Assembly: GCF_019207085.1 (NCBI RefSeq)
Contig: NZ_JAATOM010000010.1
Coordinates: 1 to 64,000 of the forward strand
Direction of reading: 5' to 3'
DNA length: 64,000 nucleotides
From: Variovorax sp. dw_308
GTDB taxonomy: Bacteria; Pseudomonadota; Gammaproteobacteria; Burkholderiales; Burkholderiaceae_C
Shown: positions 27,401 to 34,900 of the stretch, one piece after another
Position numbering within the stretch: the first letter of the stretch is position 1
How the letters are laid out: the number at the start of each line of letters is the position of its first letter
Made by a program: the position numbers and the translations under genes
Notes under the pieces: model-generated
Told to the model about the DNA's origin: nothing
The model's database searches: none
What the model saw: the letters and a program-made list of their open reading frames with translations, nothing else

Positions 27401-27888
27401 CCGATCCGAACATCAGCGAGTTCTTTCCGATTCTGAGCAATTCGGCTCCCGCCGCGAAGCGCACCGAGTTCTATTTCGAGAACGCCGAGGATCGCCCGTA
27501 CGCGGGTAGCGTCCAGGCGATCCGCGGCGCGAAGATGAGGCTGGTGGCCGCCGAGAGCGGGCTCGGCGCCTACAACGTGCTGGGCGCATGGAAGGACTCC
27601 ACCGACGCCTACTATTTCAACGACTACATGGAAGGCGACAACAACACGCGCCAGACCTGGATGCTCGTGAAGGAGAAGCCGGGCCCTGTCCTTTTCGGTG
27701 ATCGTGTCGGCATCCAGAGCGCATATGAGTTCGGATGGGCAACCGGCGGCAGCGGGCAGTGCCTGGTGCCGTGCTATGACCATGAAAACTACCTGACCAC
27801 CATCGTGCCGGGTAATCGGAGCTGGTACATGCATTTCTACGAGAACAGTGAATATCTTTGGACGCTGGAGCCTGTCGACAGGCGCTGA
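24475..27888 (+). CDS. Beta-propeller/phosphoesterase fusion protein
   Basis: 1137 residues. Residues 1-285 form a seven-bladed-like propeller of about 42-residue repeats (ALAFDGTHIWVANQYGESV and similar), related to YVTN/virginiamycin-lyase-like proteins. Residues about 288-930 are a phosphoesterase of the acid phosphatase/phospholipase C family (PF04185 type). The metal motif is MMENRSFDSLLGW (M298 onward), the probable Thr nucleophile is in SQTNPNR (T586), and FDEPVGAFDHVPPP (D821, E822) is present. A C-terminal domain of about 200 residues is unassigned. There is no signal peptide or membrane segment. GAGGGGA at 24462-24468 sets the start. Likely substrates are phosphate esters or phospholipids; its location is unclear. 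Confidence 0.8.
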   Translation: MTEKITIRVGANPSALAFDGACVWVANWGSNNVMRIRAATAEVIGTYPVVAPAGLAFDGTHIVVLSNGGAVKLSIETGEVVGNYALASDDQPSTITADGTNVWTANYRRHSVSKLLTHSGELVGTYPTGERPSALAFDGTHIWVANQYGESVTKLMAATGAEVGTYRVAESSGGLVCDGTHVWVSGTGRAIVTKLAVDTGAVVWECPAGNSPQEIAFDGACIWAADQARGVLTKLDAASGAVVETIDGLPSPAVMVFDGTCMWVANYADERVTRIVATGVAGTLGRPMQQIEHVVLLMMENRSFDSLLGWLYEQGHPARHVPPLRQGLRAYEGLQGLDLGAFENVDATGRIKVKPTRGAQGLNVPNIAPGENFAQVATQLYEWPFEMTFAPPIQMTPGGVLAAGGWRTHDAVKGMSSAQVHEALSGAMAGNSSQSHAYFSAFPDSRPLNGPPASDLAGKLAIVVFLRDAKIRDVPWLKSQTDDDHRNTVIAWLANTFSIPVGELQASANEDLVLMAWTRSRKASMKGYVRDYTNVLRHLAFPEEVVGRYASQVMQSFTPDQLPVINGLAEHYAVSDLWFSSVPSQTNPNRAFAMCGTSMGLVNNGFLEKDSRAAAIESAFGYLIGDDRFESKTIFNALEEANSTWKVFYQSGYLPSNIYNAIQVATGGSVAAGIGLAARAPLLALGQLIVGAISANHAQYLKELSSPDVVSDYTHRLFPEMLRVANADTHFAKLDDFHTLARAGKLPHFSYLQPEWTIAHAGTGGGFGSTLGIQSVLFHQGRDYHPPGNLDAAENLVKDIYASLIANRAAWEKTLFVMTFDEPVGAFDHVPPPAAIPPWGDGPSPVKRESNFDFRRYGGRVPAILVSPWIEKGTVFRSTTDVPYDHTSLIATILKWRGLEKHIPDFGSRTAKAPTFDAVPCLKTARRDEKAVRFLKSHTNGEPLAYHDRFWLKDHKGRYVAGFAEHYVVPFSTVSADPNISEFFPILSNSAPAAKRTEFYFENAEDRPYAGSVQAIRGAKMRLVAAESGLGAYNVLGAWKDSTDAYYFNDYMEGDNNTRQTWMLVKEKPGPVLFGDRVGIQSAYEFGWATGGSGQCLVPCYDHENYLTTIVPGNRSWYMHFYENSEYLWTLEPVDRR

Positions 27889-28064
27889 GGGTCCGGACCG
27901 GAGGCGACCTTTGGCGCTTCGTCGGCGACGAGGTTTGCATGTGCCGCGGACACGCGCGAAAAGCCACAAAGAGTGCCCGCAATGCCTGGTACGAAGAGCC
28001 TTGCCACGCAGTAGCCCGCGACGACATCGGATCGCGGCGGCGTGCCGCGGATGCCGGCACCTGC

Positions 28065-29051
28065 CTAACGCCGCATATCAATCACAGTCCGCCCCCGCAC
28101 CTTCCCTTCCAGCGTCCGATCCAGCCACTCCGGCAATTCTTCCAACCCGATCACATTGGCAATCTGCGCGAGTTGCGCGGGCCGGTATTCGTTCGCCATC
28201 TTCTTCCACACCATCTCGCGCAGCGGCATCGGGGAGTTGGCGTTGATGCCCAGGAGGCTCACGCCGCGCAGGATGAAGGGCAGCACGGTGGTGTTCAGTT
28301 CCGCGCCGCCGGCATTGCCGAAGGCCGCGATCACGCCGCCGGGCAGGGCGGTCCGCGTCAACCATGCGAGGGTGTCGCCGCCAACCGAATCCACCGCACC
28401 GGCCCACTGGCCCTTCTCCAGCGGCTTGGGTCTTGCCTGCGCGTCGATGCGGCCGATGACCTCGCTCGCGCCCAGCGACTGCAGATAAGGCACGGCCTCG
28501 GGCTTGCCGCTCATCGCCGTCACGCTGTAGCCGCGCTGCGAGAGCATGTCGATCGCCACGCTGGCCACGCCGCCAGTGGCGCCGGTGACCAGCACCGGGC
28601 CCTGTCCGGGCGCCAGTCCGTTGAGTTCCATCAGGTGCAGCGAGTAGCCCGCGGTGTAGCCGGCCGCGCCCAGCACGGCTGCATCGAACAGGCTGAAGCC
28701 CTGCGGAATGCGCATGACCCAGTCGCCCGACACGCGCGCCATCTGCGCATGCCCGCCGTCGTGGTCGACGCCGATGCCGAAGCCATGCACCACCACCTCG
28801 TCGCCGCGCTGCCAGCGTGCGTCGGCGGACTCCAGCACCGTCCCTGTCAGGTCGATGCCGCCGATCCGCGGCCAGCTGCGGATGATGGCGTTGAGCCCCT
28901 TGGAGGCCAGCGCGTCCTTGTAGTTGATGCTGGAGTACGCGACCTCGATGAGGACATCACCGGGGCTCAGGTCGGCCGGCGTGAGTTCGCAGATCTGGCG
29001 CACCGGCGCGGTGTCGCCGGCCAGCAGGCGAAGGGCTTTGAAGTGTTGCAT
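28065..29051 (-). CDS. acuI: Acrylyl-CoA reductase/quinone oxidoreductase family protein (AcuI/YhdH type)
   Basis: 328 residues, a medium-chain dehydrogenase/reductase without the zinc ligands of alcohol dehydrogenases. YhdH/AcuI features are INYKDALASKGLNAI, the NADP-binding TGATGGVASVAIDML and ALPGGVIAAFGNAGG. AcuI reduces acryloyl-CoA to propanoyl-CoA with NADPH. It is the last gene of the minus-strand acyl-CoA cluster, 23 bases after an acyl-CoA dehydrogenase, which fits a role on an enoyl-CoA intermediate. The exact substrate is inferred. Confidence 0.82.
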   Translation of the reverse strand: MQHFKALRLLAGDTAPVRQICELTPADLSPGDVLIEVAYSSINYKDALASKGLNAIIRSWPRIGGIDLTGTVLESADARWQRGDEVVVHGFGIGVDHDGGHAQMARVSGDWVMRIPQGFSLFDAAVLGAAGYTAGYSLHLMELNGLAPGQGPVLVTGATGGVASVAIDMLSQRGYSVTAMSGKPEAVPYLQSLGASEVIGRIDAQARPKPLEKGQWAGAVDSVGGDTLAWLTRTALPGGVIAAFGNAGGAELNTTVLPFILRGVSLLGINANSPMPLREMVWKKMANEYRPAQLAQIANVIGLEELPEWLDRTLEGKVRGRTVIDMRR

Positions 29052-29074
29052 GGGGTTGGTTTCAGGTGGGGCGT

Positions 29075-30259
29075 TCAGGCGCGCAGGTTGCCCTTGAGGA
29101 TGCGACGCGCCAGTGTGGCGCGGTGCACTTCGGTGGCGCCGTCGTAGATGCGGAACGGCCGCAGTTCGTTGAAGATCAGCGCCACCGGCGTGTCTTCCGA
29201 CATGCCCAGCGCACCCATCATCTGGGCGGCGCGGTCGGCCACGCGAAACACGGCCTCGGACACGAAGACCTTGGTCATCGCCGATTCATGCTTGACCGAT
29301 TCGCCCGCGTCCATGAGGGCGGCCGTGTGCCACGTCATGAGGCGGCAGGCATGCAGGTCGATGTGCGAATCGGCCACCATCGCCTGGACCTGCTGCTGGT
29401 CGGCCAAGCGCTCGCCGAAGGAGCTGCGCGCGTTGACGTAGTCCTGCGCGATGCTCATGGCGCGCGAGGCGCGGCCGATGAAGCGCATGCAGTGGGACAG
29501 GCGGGCAGGCTCCAGGCGCTGCTGCGCATAGACCAGGCCCTGGCCCACCTCGCCCAGCACCGCGTCGTCGCCGACTTCGCAGTTGTCGAGCCGGATTTCC
29601 CCATGCCCGCCGATCTGGAAGCCGCCCAGGCCCGGGATGTTGCGCACCAACCGGTAGCCGGGGTTGTCGGTGTCCACGATGAAGGTGGTGGCGCCTTCGT
29701 CGGTCTGGGCCAGCACGATGGCAAAGGCCGCCCCCACCGCGCCGCTGATGAACCACTTGTGGCCATCGATGACCCAGCCGCCGCCCGCGCGCCGCCGCGC
29801 AGTCGTGCGCAACATCGACGGGTCGGAACCCGCGCCGGGTGCCGGCTCGGTCATGGCGAAGCAGGAGCGAATGTCGCCGCGGATCAGCGATGCGAGGTAC
29901 CTGGCCTTCTGCGCCGGCGTGCCGTGCTGGACCAGGTTGATCATGTTGGGCTGGTCGGGCGGCGCGCAGTTCATCGCACCCGGCGCCAGGAAGCTGCGGC
30001 CCGCTTCCTCCAGCATCACGGCACGCTCGCGCCAGGAGAGGCCGAGGCCGCCCAGCTCCGCCGGCAACTGCGGCGCGTAGATGCCGGCGTTTCGGGCCAG
30101 GGGGCGCAGCGTGCGCATCACTTCGTCCAGCGCGTTGACATCGTGCGCGAGCGCGGGGCTTTCGCGTGGGATGCACTCGCGCTCGACGAAGTCGCGCACC
30201 CGATCGCGCAGCTCGACCATGCGCCCGGTCAGCGCAAAGGGATTGGCGCCCGGCGTCAT
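29075..30259 (-). CDS. Acyl-CoA dehydrogenase, ACAD10/11-like
   Basis: 394 residues from ATG at 30259, which overlaps the stop of the Bug receptor (ATGA). A FAD flavoprotein of the acyl-CoA dehydrogenase fold: CFAMTEPAPGAGSDPS for FAD binding, GGGWVIDGHKWFISGA in the middle domain, and the C-terminal helix bundle. The position of the usual catalytic Glu (YEGT) is YDGATEVHR here, an Asp. This is seen in ACAD10/11-type enzymes, which take unusual acyl chains. It oxidises an acyl-CoA to the enoyl-CoA and passes electrons to ETF. Confidence 0.88.
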   Translation of the reverse strand: MTPGANPFALTGRMVELRDRVRDFVERECIPRESPALAHDVNALDEVMRTLRPLARNAGIYAPQLPAELGGLGLSWRERAVMLEEAGRSFLAPGAMNCAPPDQPNMINLVQHGTPAQKARYLASLIRGDIRSCFAMTEPAPGAGSDPSMLRTTARRRAGGGWVIDGHKWFISGAVGAAFAIVLAQTDEGATTFIVDTDNPGYRLVRNIPGLGGFQIGGHGEIRLDNCEVGDDAVLGEVGQGLVYAQQRLEPARLSHCMRFIGRASRAMSIAQDYVNARSSFGERLADQQQVQAMVADSHIDLHACRLMTWHTAALMDAGESVKHESAMTKVFVSEAVFRVADRAAQMMGALGMSEDTPVALIFNELRPFRIYDGATEVHRATLARRILKGNLRA

Positions 30260-31233
30260 TCCAGGACGGTGCCGGTGGACTTGACCAGCGCGCCCCACTT
30301 CTTCGTCTCGGCCTGGATGAACTGGGCGAACTGCTCGGGCGTGTTGCCGGCGGGCTCGGCGCCCATGTCGATCATGCGTTTCTGCACGTCGGGCATGGCC
30401 AGCACCTTCGCCACCGCAGCATGCAGCTTGTCGATGATGGGGCGCGGCGTGCCCGCGGGTGCCATCAGGCCCTTCCAGGCCGTCACGACGTAGCCGGGCA
30501 GGCCGGCCTCCGAGACGGTCGGAATGTCGGGCGCAGCGGTGGCGCGGCGCTCGCTTGCCACGGCCAGCGCGCGCAGCTTGCCGGCCTTCACCTGAGGCAG
30601 GTAGGGCGGCATGTTGTCGATCGCCATCGTCACGTTGCCGCCCAGCAGGTCCGTGATGGCTGGGGCGGTGCCCTTGTAAGGTACGTGCACCATCTTCAGG
30701 CCGGCCATCTGGTTCATCAGCTCGCCGGCCAGGTGAGCGGGCGAGCCGTTGCCGGGCGACGCGAAGGTCACCTTGTCGGGGTTGGCCTTGGCATAGGCGA
30801 TGAATTCGGCGAGGTTCTTCACGCCGATGGTGGGCGTGACCACCATCAGGTTGTGCTCGTTCTGCACCAGCGAGATCGGCGCCAGGTCCTTGACGGGGTC
30901 GAAGGTCATCTTCCGGTAGAGCGCCGGGTTGATGACGATCTGCGCCGCCGCGGCCAGGAGCAAGGTGTAGCCGTCAGGCGCGGCGCGCGCCACGGCTTCG
31001 GCGCCGATGTTGCCGGCCGCGCCGGCGCGGTTGTCCACGATGATGGGCTGCTTGAGTTCGGCGCCGAGCTTCTCGGCCATCAGCCGCGCCGCCATGTCGG
31101 CCGAGCCGCCCGGCGCAAAGCCGACGATGATCTTGATCGGCTTGCTGGGGTAGGCGTCTTGCGCCAGCGCTAGGCCGGAGGATGCGAGGAATGTTGCGCC
31201 GATGGCGGCGGCGATGAGGCTTCTGCGTTGCAT
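30256..31233 (-). CDS. Bug/TctC-family periplasmic solute receptor
   Basis: 325 residues. The signal peptide MQRRSLIAAAIGATFLASSGLALA is cut before QDAYPSKPIKIIVGFAPGG, the characteristic Bug start. The conserved VDNRAGAAGNIGAEAVARAAPDGYT motif forms the carboxylate pocket. Bug receptors bind carboxylates in the periplasm; no tripartite membrane partner is encoded here. Lying between two acyl-CoA dehydrogenase genes, it probably captures the acid that the cluster degrades. Confidence 0.93.
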   Translation of the reverse strand: MQRRSLIAAAIGATFLASSGLALAQDAYPSKPIKIIVGFAPGGSADMAARLMAEKLGAELKQPIIVDNRAGAAGNIGAEAVARAAPDGYTLLLAAAAQIVINPALYRKMTFDPVKDLAPISLVQNEHNLMVVTPTIGVKNLAEFIAYAKANPDKVTFASPGNGSPAHLAGELMNQMAGLKMVHVPYKGTAPAITDLLGGNVTMAIDNMPPYLPQVKAGKLRALAVASERRATAAPDIPTVSEAGLPGYVVTAWKGLMAPAGTPRPIIDKLHAAVAKVLAMPDVQKRMIDMGAEPAGNTPEQFAQFIQAETKKWGALVKSTGTVLE

Positions 31234-31373
31234 TTGGCTTGTCTCTTTCTGTTCAGGATGCTTGTCTATTCAGGTTGCTTTGCGGGTGGATCCGACGCAT
31301 GGCCAGTGCCCCACGAAGCCAGGGCGAGCAAGGCTCCGGTGGCCGCCCGGGGCGCTCTGGGCGTTTCGGGGGG

Positions 31374-32534
31374 TTACCTGATTTCATGACCGGCGGCGGC
31401 GTACGTGCGCCGCGCGATGTTGAGTTGATGGATCTGGCTGGTCCCCTCGTACAGGCGGAACAGGCGCACATCGCGGTAGAAGCGTTCGATGCTGTTGTCG
31501 GCGATGAAGCCATAGCCGCCCAGCATCTGCACGCAGCGGTCGGCCACGCGGCCGCACATCTCCGAGGCGAAGTACTTGCAGATCGAGGCCTCCATCGTCA
31601 CGTCCAGTCCCTGGTCGCGCTTGCGGGCGGTCTCCAGCACCAGCGCGCGCGCGGCGTGGATCTCGGTCTGGCAGTCCGCCACCAGCGCCTGCACCAGCTG
31701 GAAGGCGCCCACGGGCTGGCCGAACTGCTCGCGGTTGGCGGTGTGCGCGACCGCGTCGTCGAGCATGCGGATGGCCGGCCCGATGCACAGCGCCGCGAGG
31801 TGGATGCGCTGCTTGTTGAGCACCCGCATCGCGACCTTGAACCCCTCGCCCTCGGCGCCGATGCGCTGGCTGGCGGGCACGCGGCAGTTGTCGAAGTGCA
31901 CCTCCGACACTGGCGAGCCGGCCTGTCCCATCTTGGCGTAGGGCGCGCCGGTGCTCAGTCCCGGCGTGGCGCGCTCGACCAGGAAGGCCGTCACGCCGGA
32001 GGCGCCGGGCTTCGACTTGTCCGTGCGCGCCATCACGGTGAAGAGCCCGGCGATGGGCGCGTTGGTGATGAAGCACTTGGTGCCGTTGAGGACGTAGTCG
32101 TCGCCGTCGCGCACGGCGGTGGTCTGCAGCGCCACCGCATCCGAGCCGGCCCCAGGCTCGGTAAGGGCGAAGCAGCCGGTGAGTTCGCCCGAGGCCATGG
32201 CTGGCAGGTAGCGCCGCTTCTGTTCCTCGTTGCCGTCGACCACCAGGGCCTCGGAGCCGATGCCGGTGTTGGTGCCCACGCGTGCGCGAAACGCCACCGA
32301 GCACTGCGACAGTTCCATCGCCGCGCGCACCAGCTCCTCGGTCGTCATGCCCGCGCCGCCGTAGGCCTCGGGAATCGAGAAGCCGAACAGGCCCTGCGCG
32401 GCCATCGCGGCCACCAGGTCGACCGGCACTTCGTCGTTGCGGGCCACCTCGGCTTCGCGCGGCATCAGGCGTTCGCGGCAAAAGCGGCGCAGGCCGGCGA
32501 GGAAGGTCTCGAAGCCTTGGGGGTCACGTATCAC
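31374..32534 (-). CDS. Acyl-CoA dehydrogenase
   Basis: 386 residues. FAD-binding CFALTEPGAGSDAVALQTTA, middle domain YVLNGTKCFITNAPIAG, and the standard C-terminal signature FRLYEGTSQIHQLNIARR with the catalytic Glu. Unlike its neighbour at 29075 it has the classical active site. It introduces the alpha,beta double bond in an acyl-CoA. It is followed at a distance of 140 bases by the Bug receptor on the same strand. A palindrome at 32613-32635 lies upstream. Confidence 0.93.
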   Translation of the reverse strand: MIRDPQGFETFLAGLRRFCRERLMPREAEVARNDEVPVDLVAAMAAQGLFGFSIPEAYGGAGMTTEELVRAAMELSQCSVAFRARVGTNTGIGSEALVVDGNEEQKRRYLPAMASGELTGCFALTEPGAGSDAVALQTTAVRDGDDYVLNGTKCFITNAPIAGLFTVMARTDKSKPGASGVTAFLVERATPGLSTGAPYAKMGQAGSPVSEVHFDNCRVPASQRIGAEGEGFKVAMRVLNKQRIHLAALCIGPAIRMLDDAVAHTANREQFGQPVGAFQLVQALVADCQTEIHAARALVLETARKRDQGLDVTMEASICKYFASEMCGRVADRCVQMLGGYGFIADNSIERFYRDVRLFRLYEGTSQIHQLNIARRTYAAAGHEIR

Positions 32535-32612
32535 TGGTTGTCTCCTGTTGTTGCCACGGCGTAAGCGCGTGGGGTGGGCGCAGTCTAGGGAGATGCGCGC
32601 AAGGGTCGAGTG

Positions 32613-32635
32613 CTTGTTTCGTCAGATTAAACAAG
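32613..32635. promoter_or_regulatory. Candidate operator upstream of the acyl-CoA dehydrogenase
   Basis: CTTGTTT (32613-32619) and AAACAAG (32629-32635) form a perfect inverted repeat with a nine-base centre. It lies about 80 bases before the start of the acyl-CoA dehydrogenase and after the CoA-transferase gene. The size fits a TetR-, GntR- or LysR-type dimer. No regulator gene is adjacent in this window. Confidence 0.4.
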
Positions 32636-32685
32636 TGCGTGTTGCAGCGGCCTGCAGCGCGGCTCGCGCGCGACACGACGAAGAT

Positions 32686-33915
32686 TCAAATGACGCCTTC
32701 GGCCTCCAGCGCGCGCAACTCGATTTCGCTCACTCCCAGTTCGGCGAACACCGCGTGGTTGTGTTGGCCTACCGCCGGCCCCGTCCGTGGCGGCTCGCCC
32801 GCAAAGCCCGAGAAGCGCGGCACGATGCACGGCGCCGGCACGCTGCCCAGTTGTTCGTCCGGCAGCCGGATGATGGCGCCTCGCGCCTGGAAGTGCGGGT
32901 CGGCCAGCACGTCGTCGATGCCGTAGACCTTGCTGAACGGCACCTCGTGCCGCTGCAGGGCGGCCGAGAGCACTTCGAAGCTCTGCGTGCCGCACCAGGC
33001 CGCGACCAGTCCGTCGATCTCGTCGAGGTTCCGGACGCGCGCCGGGTTGGTGGCGAAGCGCGGATCAGCCGGTAGTTCGGGGCGGTCCATGGCCTCGCAG
33101 ATGCGGCGGAAGATGACGTCGGAGGAACCCACCACCGTCACCCAGATGCCGTCCGCAGACTTGTACATGTTGGACGGCGCCGTGTACGTGGCCCGCGAAC
33201 CCGCGCGCTGCCGCACCTGGCCGAGCTGCTCGAACTCGACCGCCAGCGTCTCCAGCACGCGCATCAGGGCCTCGGTCGCGGACAGGTCGATCTCGCGCCC
33301 GGCCCGCTCGGGGTGCTGCCGCATCTCGACCATGGCAGACGCGATCGCGAAGGCGCCGAACAGCCCCGCGACCGCATCGCCGACCGGGTAGTTCATGTGC
33401 TGCGGGCTGCCATCGGGCTCGCCCGTGAGATGCGCAAAGCCGCTCATCGCCTCGAAGATCCGCGCGAAGCCTGGCCGCCCGGCGCAGGGTCCCGTTTGCC
33501 CGAAGCCGGTGAGGCGCAGCACGGTGAGCCGCGGGTTCGCCGCGTGCAGCGTTTCCATGTCCAGACCCCAGCGGTCCAGCGTGCCGGTACGGAAGTTCTC
33601 GACCAGCACATCGAAGCGCGGCAGCAGGCGCAGGAACAATTCGCGACCCCGAGGCTTGCGCACGTCGAGCGAGATGCCGCGCTTGCCTCGGTTGGTCACC
33701 TTCCAGTGCAGGGCGTGCTCGTCCTTCACGGGCGCAAGGCCTCGCAGCGCGTCGCTGCCATCGGGCAGTTCCAGCTTCAAGACGTCGGCGCCGAGGTCCG
33801 CGCACAGCGTGGCGGAGAACGGCGCGGCGATGACCGTGGCCATGTCGAGGATGCGAACGCCGGCCAAGGGGCCGGCCGAGAGCGTGGAGGCGGTTGGGGA
33901 AGCGGTGCTGTTCAT
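32686..33915 (-). CDS. Family III CoA-transferase (CaiB/BaiF type)
   Basis: 409 residues. Hallmarks are LAGVRILDMATVIAAPF, DVLKLELPDGSD, NRGKRGISLDVRKPRGREL, FGQTGPCAGRPGFARIFEA and the Asp in NYPVGDAVAGLFGA, which carries the acyl-aspartyl intermediate. It moves CoA between acyl groups and would activate the acid handled by the downstream dehydrogenases. First gene of the minus-strand cluster. The donor and acceptor are not predictable. Confidence 0.92.
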   Translation of the reverse strand: MNSTASPTASTLSAGPLAGVRILDMATVIAAPFSATLCADLGADVLKLELPDGSDALRGLAPVKDEHALHWKVTNRGKRGISLDVRKPRGRELFLRLLPRFDVLVENFRTGTLDRWGLDMETLHAANPRLTVLRLTGFGQTGPCAGRPGFARIFEAMSGFAHLTGEPDGSPQHMNYPVGDAVAGLFGAFAIASAMVEMRQHPERAGREIDLSATEALMRVLETLAVEFEQLGQVRQRAGSRATYTAPSNMYKSADGIWVTVVGSSDVIFRRICEAMDRPELPADPRFATNPARVRNLDEIDGLVAAWCGTQSFEVLSAALQRHEVPFSKVYGIDDVLADPHFQARGAIIRLPDEQLGSVPAPCIVPRFSGFAGEPPRTGPAVGQHNHAVFAELGVSEIELRALEAEGVI

Positions 33916-34010
33916 GACGCGAGCATCCCCGCGCCGGCAGCACGCTACAACAACTGTTTTGACATGTTAATCAACGACCCCGTTACCGCATCCGGGGCTG
34001 GCCCGCAGCG

Positions 34011-34715
34011 TCAAGCCGGCGTGGTCTCCAGCGCAGGCAGCGCGCGCCCGGTCCGCACCACCTTGTCCACGTCGAAGCCGAGCGTGCGGGCGTATTCGAG
34101 TTCGGCCTCGATCGTTGCCGAATCCAGTTGCGGCACGCGCGACAGCACCCAGAGGAAGTCCCGGTTCGGCGTGCCGACCAGCGCGACCCGGTAGTCGCGG
34201 TCGAGCTTGAGGATCCAGTAGTCGCCCCAGACCATCGGCAGCCACGACAGCCATTCGGGAGCGAAGCGCACTTCAAGACGCCCGGCGCCGGGCTGTCCGG
34301 CGACCGGCACGACACGCGCGGTGCCGATCGCTTCGTCGACCGTGCCATCGGCCATTTCGCAGCGATTGCGAACCTCGACGGTGCCATCGTCGCGCAGCGA
34401 ATATTCCGCAGTGACCGGGCCGTCGCAATCCTTCTCGAAACGGTTGGGCAGGCGGGCCTGCTCATGCCAGAGGCCGGCGTAGCGGATCAGGTCCACCGGG
34501 GCGACCACCTGCAACGGCGCACGCATCAGCGGCGCGCCGTCGGCGGGCCCCGCCGGTGCGCCGATCCGCGCATTGCGCGCTTGGTTGAACGCGTACAGGG
34601 TCAGGGCGCCGCCCACGCAGAACGCGGCAGCCAGCGTGCCGATGGATGAACTGGTGTACTGGTCATCGAAGGTTGCGGGCGGGGATGCCCGGCGGCGCGC
34701 GGAACGGTAGGACAT
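34011..34715 (-). CDS. Lipocalin family protein (Blc-like)
   Basis: 234 residues from ATG at 34715. A membrane segment (about residues 25-44, IGTLAAAFCVGGALTLYAF) precedes a bacterial lipocalin domain. Its G-x-W motif is YAGLWHEQARLPNRFEKDC, and the other family stretches are VEVRNRCEMADGTVDEAIGTA and WGDYWILKLDRDYRVALVG. Blc-type lipocalins bind fatty acids or lysophospholipids near the outer membrane; this one looks anchored in the inner membrane. A second ATG at 34745 (MAASTSEEPP) also has an AGGAG site. The 34715 start has GAGGAG six bases away and is slightly preferred. Divergent from tal. Confidence 0.85.
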   Translation of the reverse strand: MSYRSARRRASPPATFDDQYTSSSIGTLAAAFCVGGALTLYAFNQARNARIGAPAGPADGAPLMRAPLQVVAPVDLIRYAGLWHEQARLPNRFEKDCDGPVTAEYSLRDDGTVEVRNRCEMADGTVDEAIGTARVVPVAGQPGAGRLEVRFAPEWLSWLPMVWGDYWILKLDRDYRVALVGTPNRDFLWVLSRVPQLDSATIEAELEYARTLGFDVDKVVRTGRALPALETTPA

Positions 34716-34888
34716 GGGTGGCTCCTCGGAAGTCGAAGCTGCCATGTTGCGCTCCTGCGCCAGAAGGGCCGTCAGCGATGGACCACAGCCCTTGTCGGCA
34801 TGCGGGCCGGATCGGTTGCCGCGATGGGCCCAGAAAGCGCAGGGCGCGGGCATGAACGTACATGCCGAGTGCATACGGAGGTTTCATA

Positions 34889-34900
34889 ATGATCCGATGA
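34889..34900 (+). other. Three-codon leader ORF overlapping the tal start
   Basis: ATG ATC CGA TGA begins eight bases before the tal ATG. Its stop codon overlaps that ATG. The good Shine-Dalgarno GGAGG (34877-34881) is seven bases from this mini-ORF but about 15 bases from tal. Ribosomes may therefore load here and restart at tal. It is an observation on spacing; no function is proven. Confidence 0.35.
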
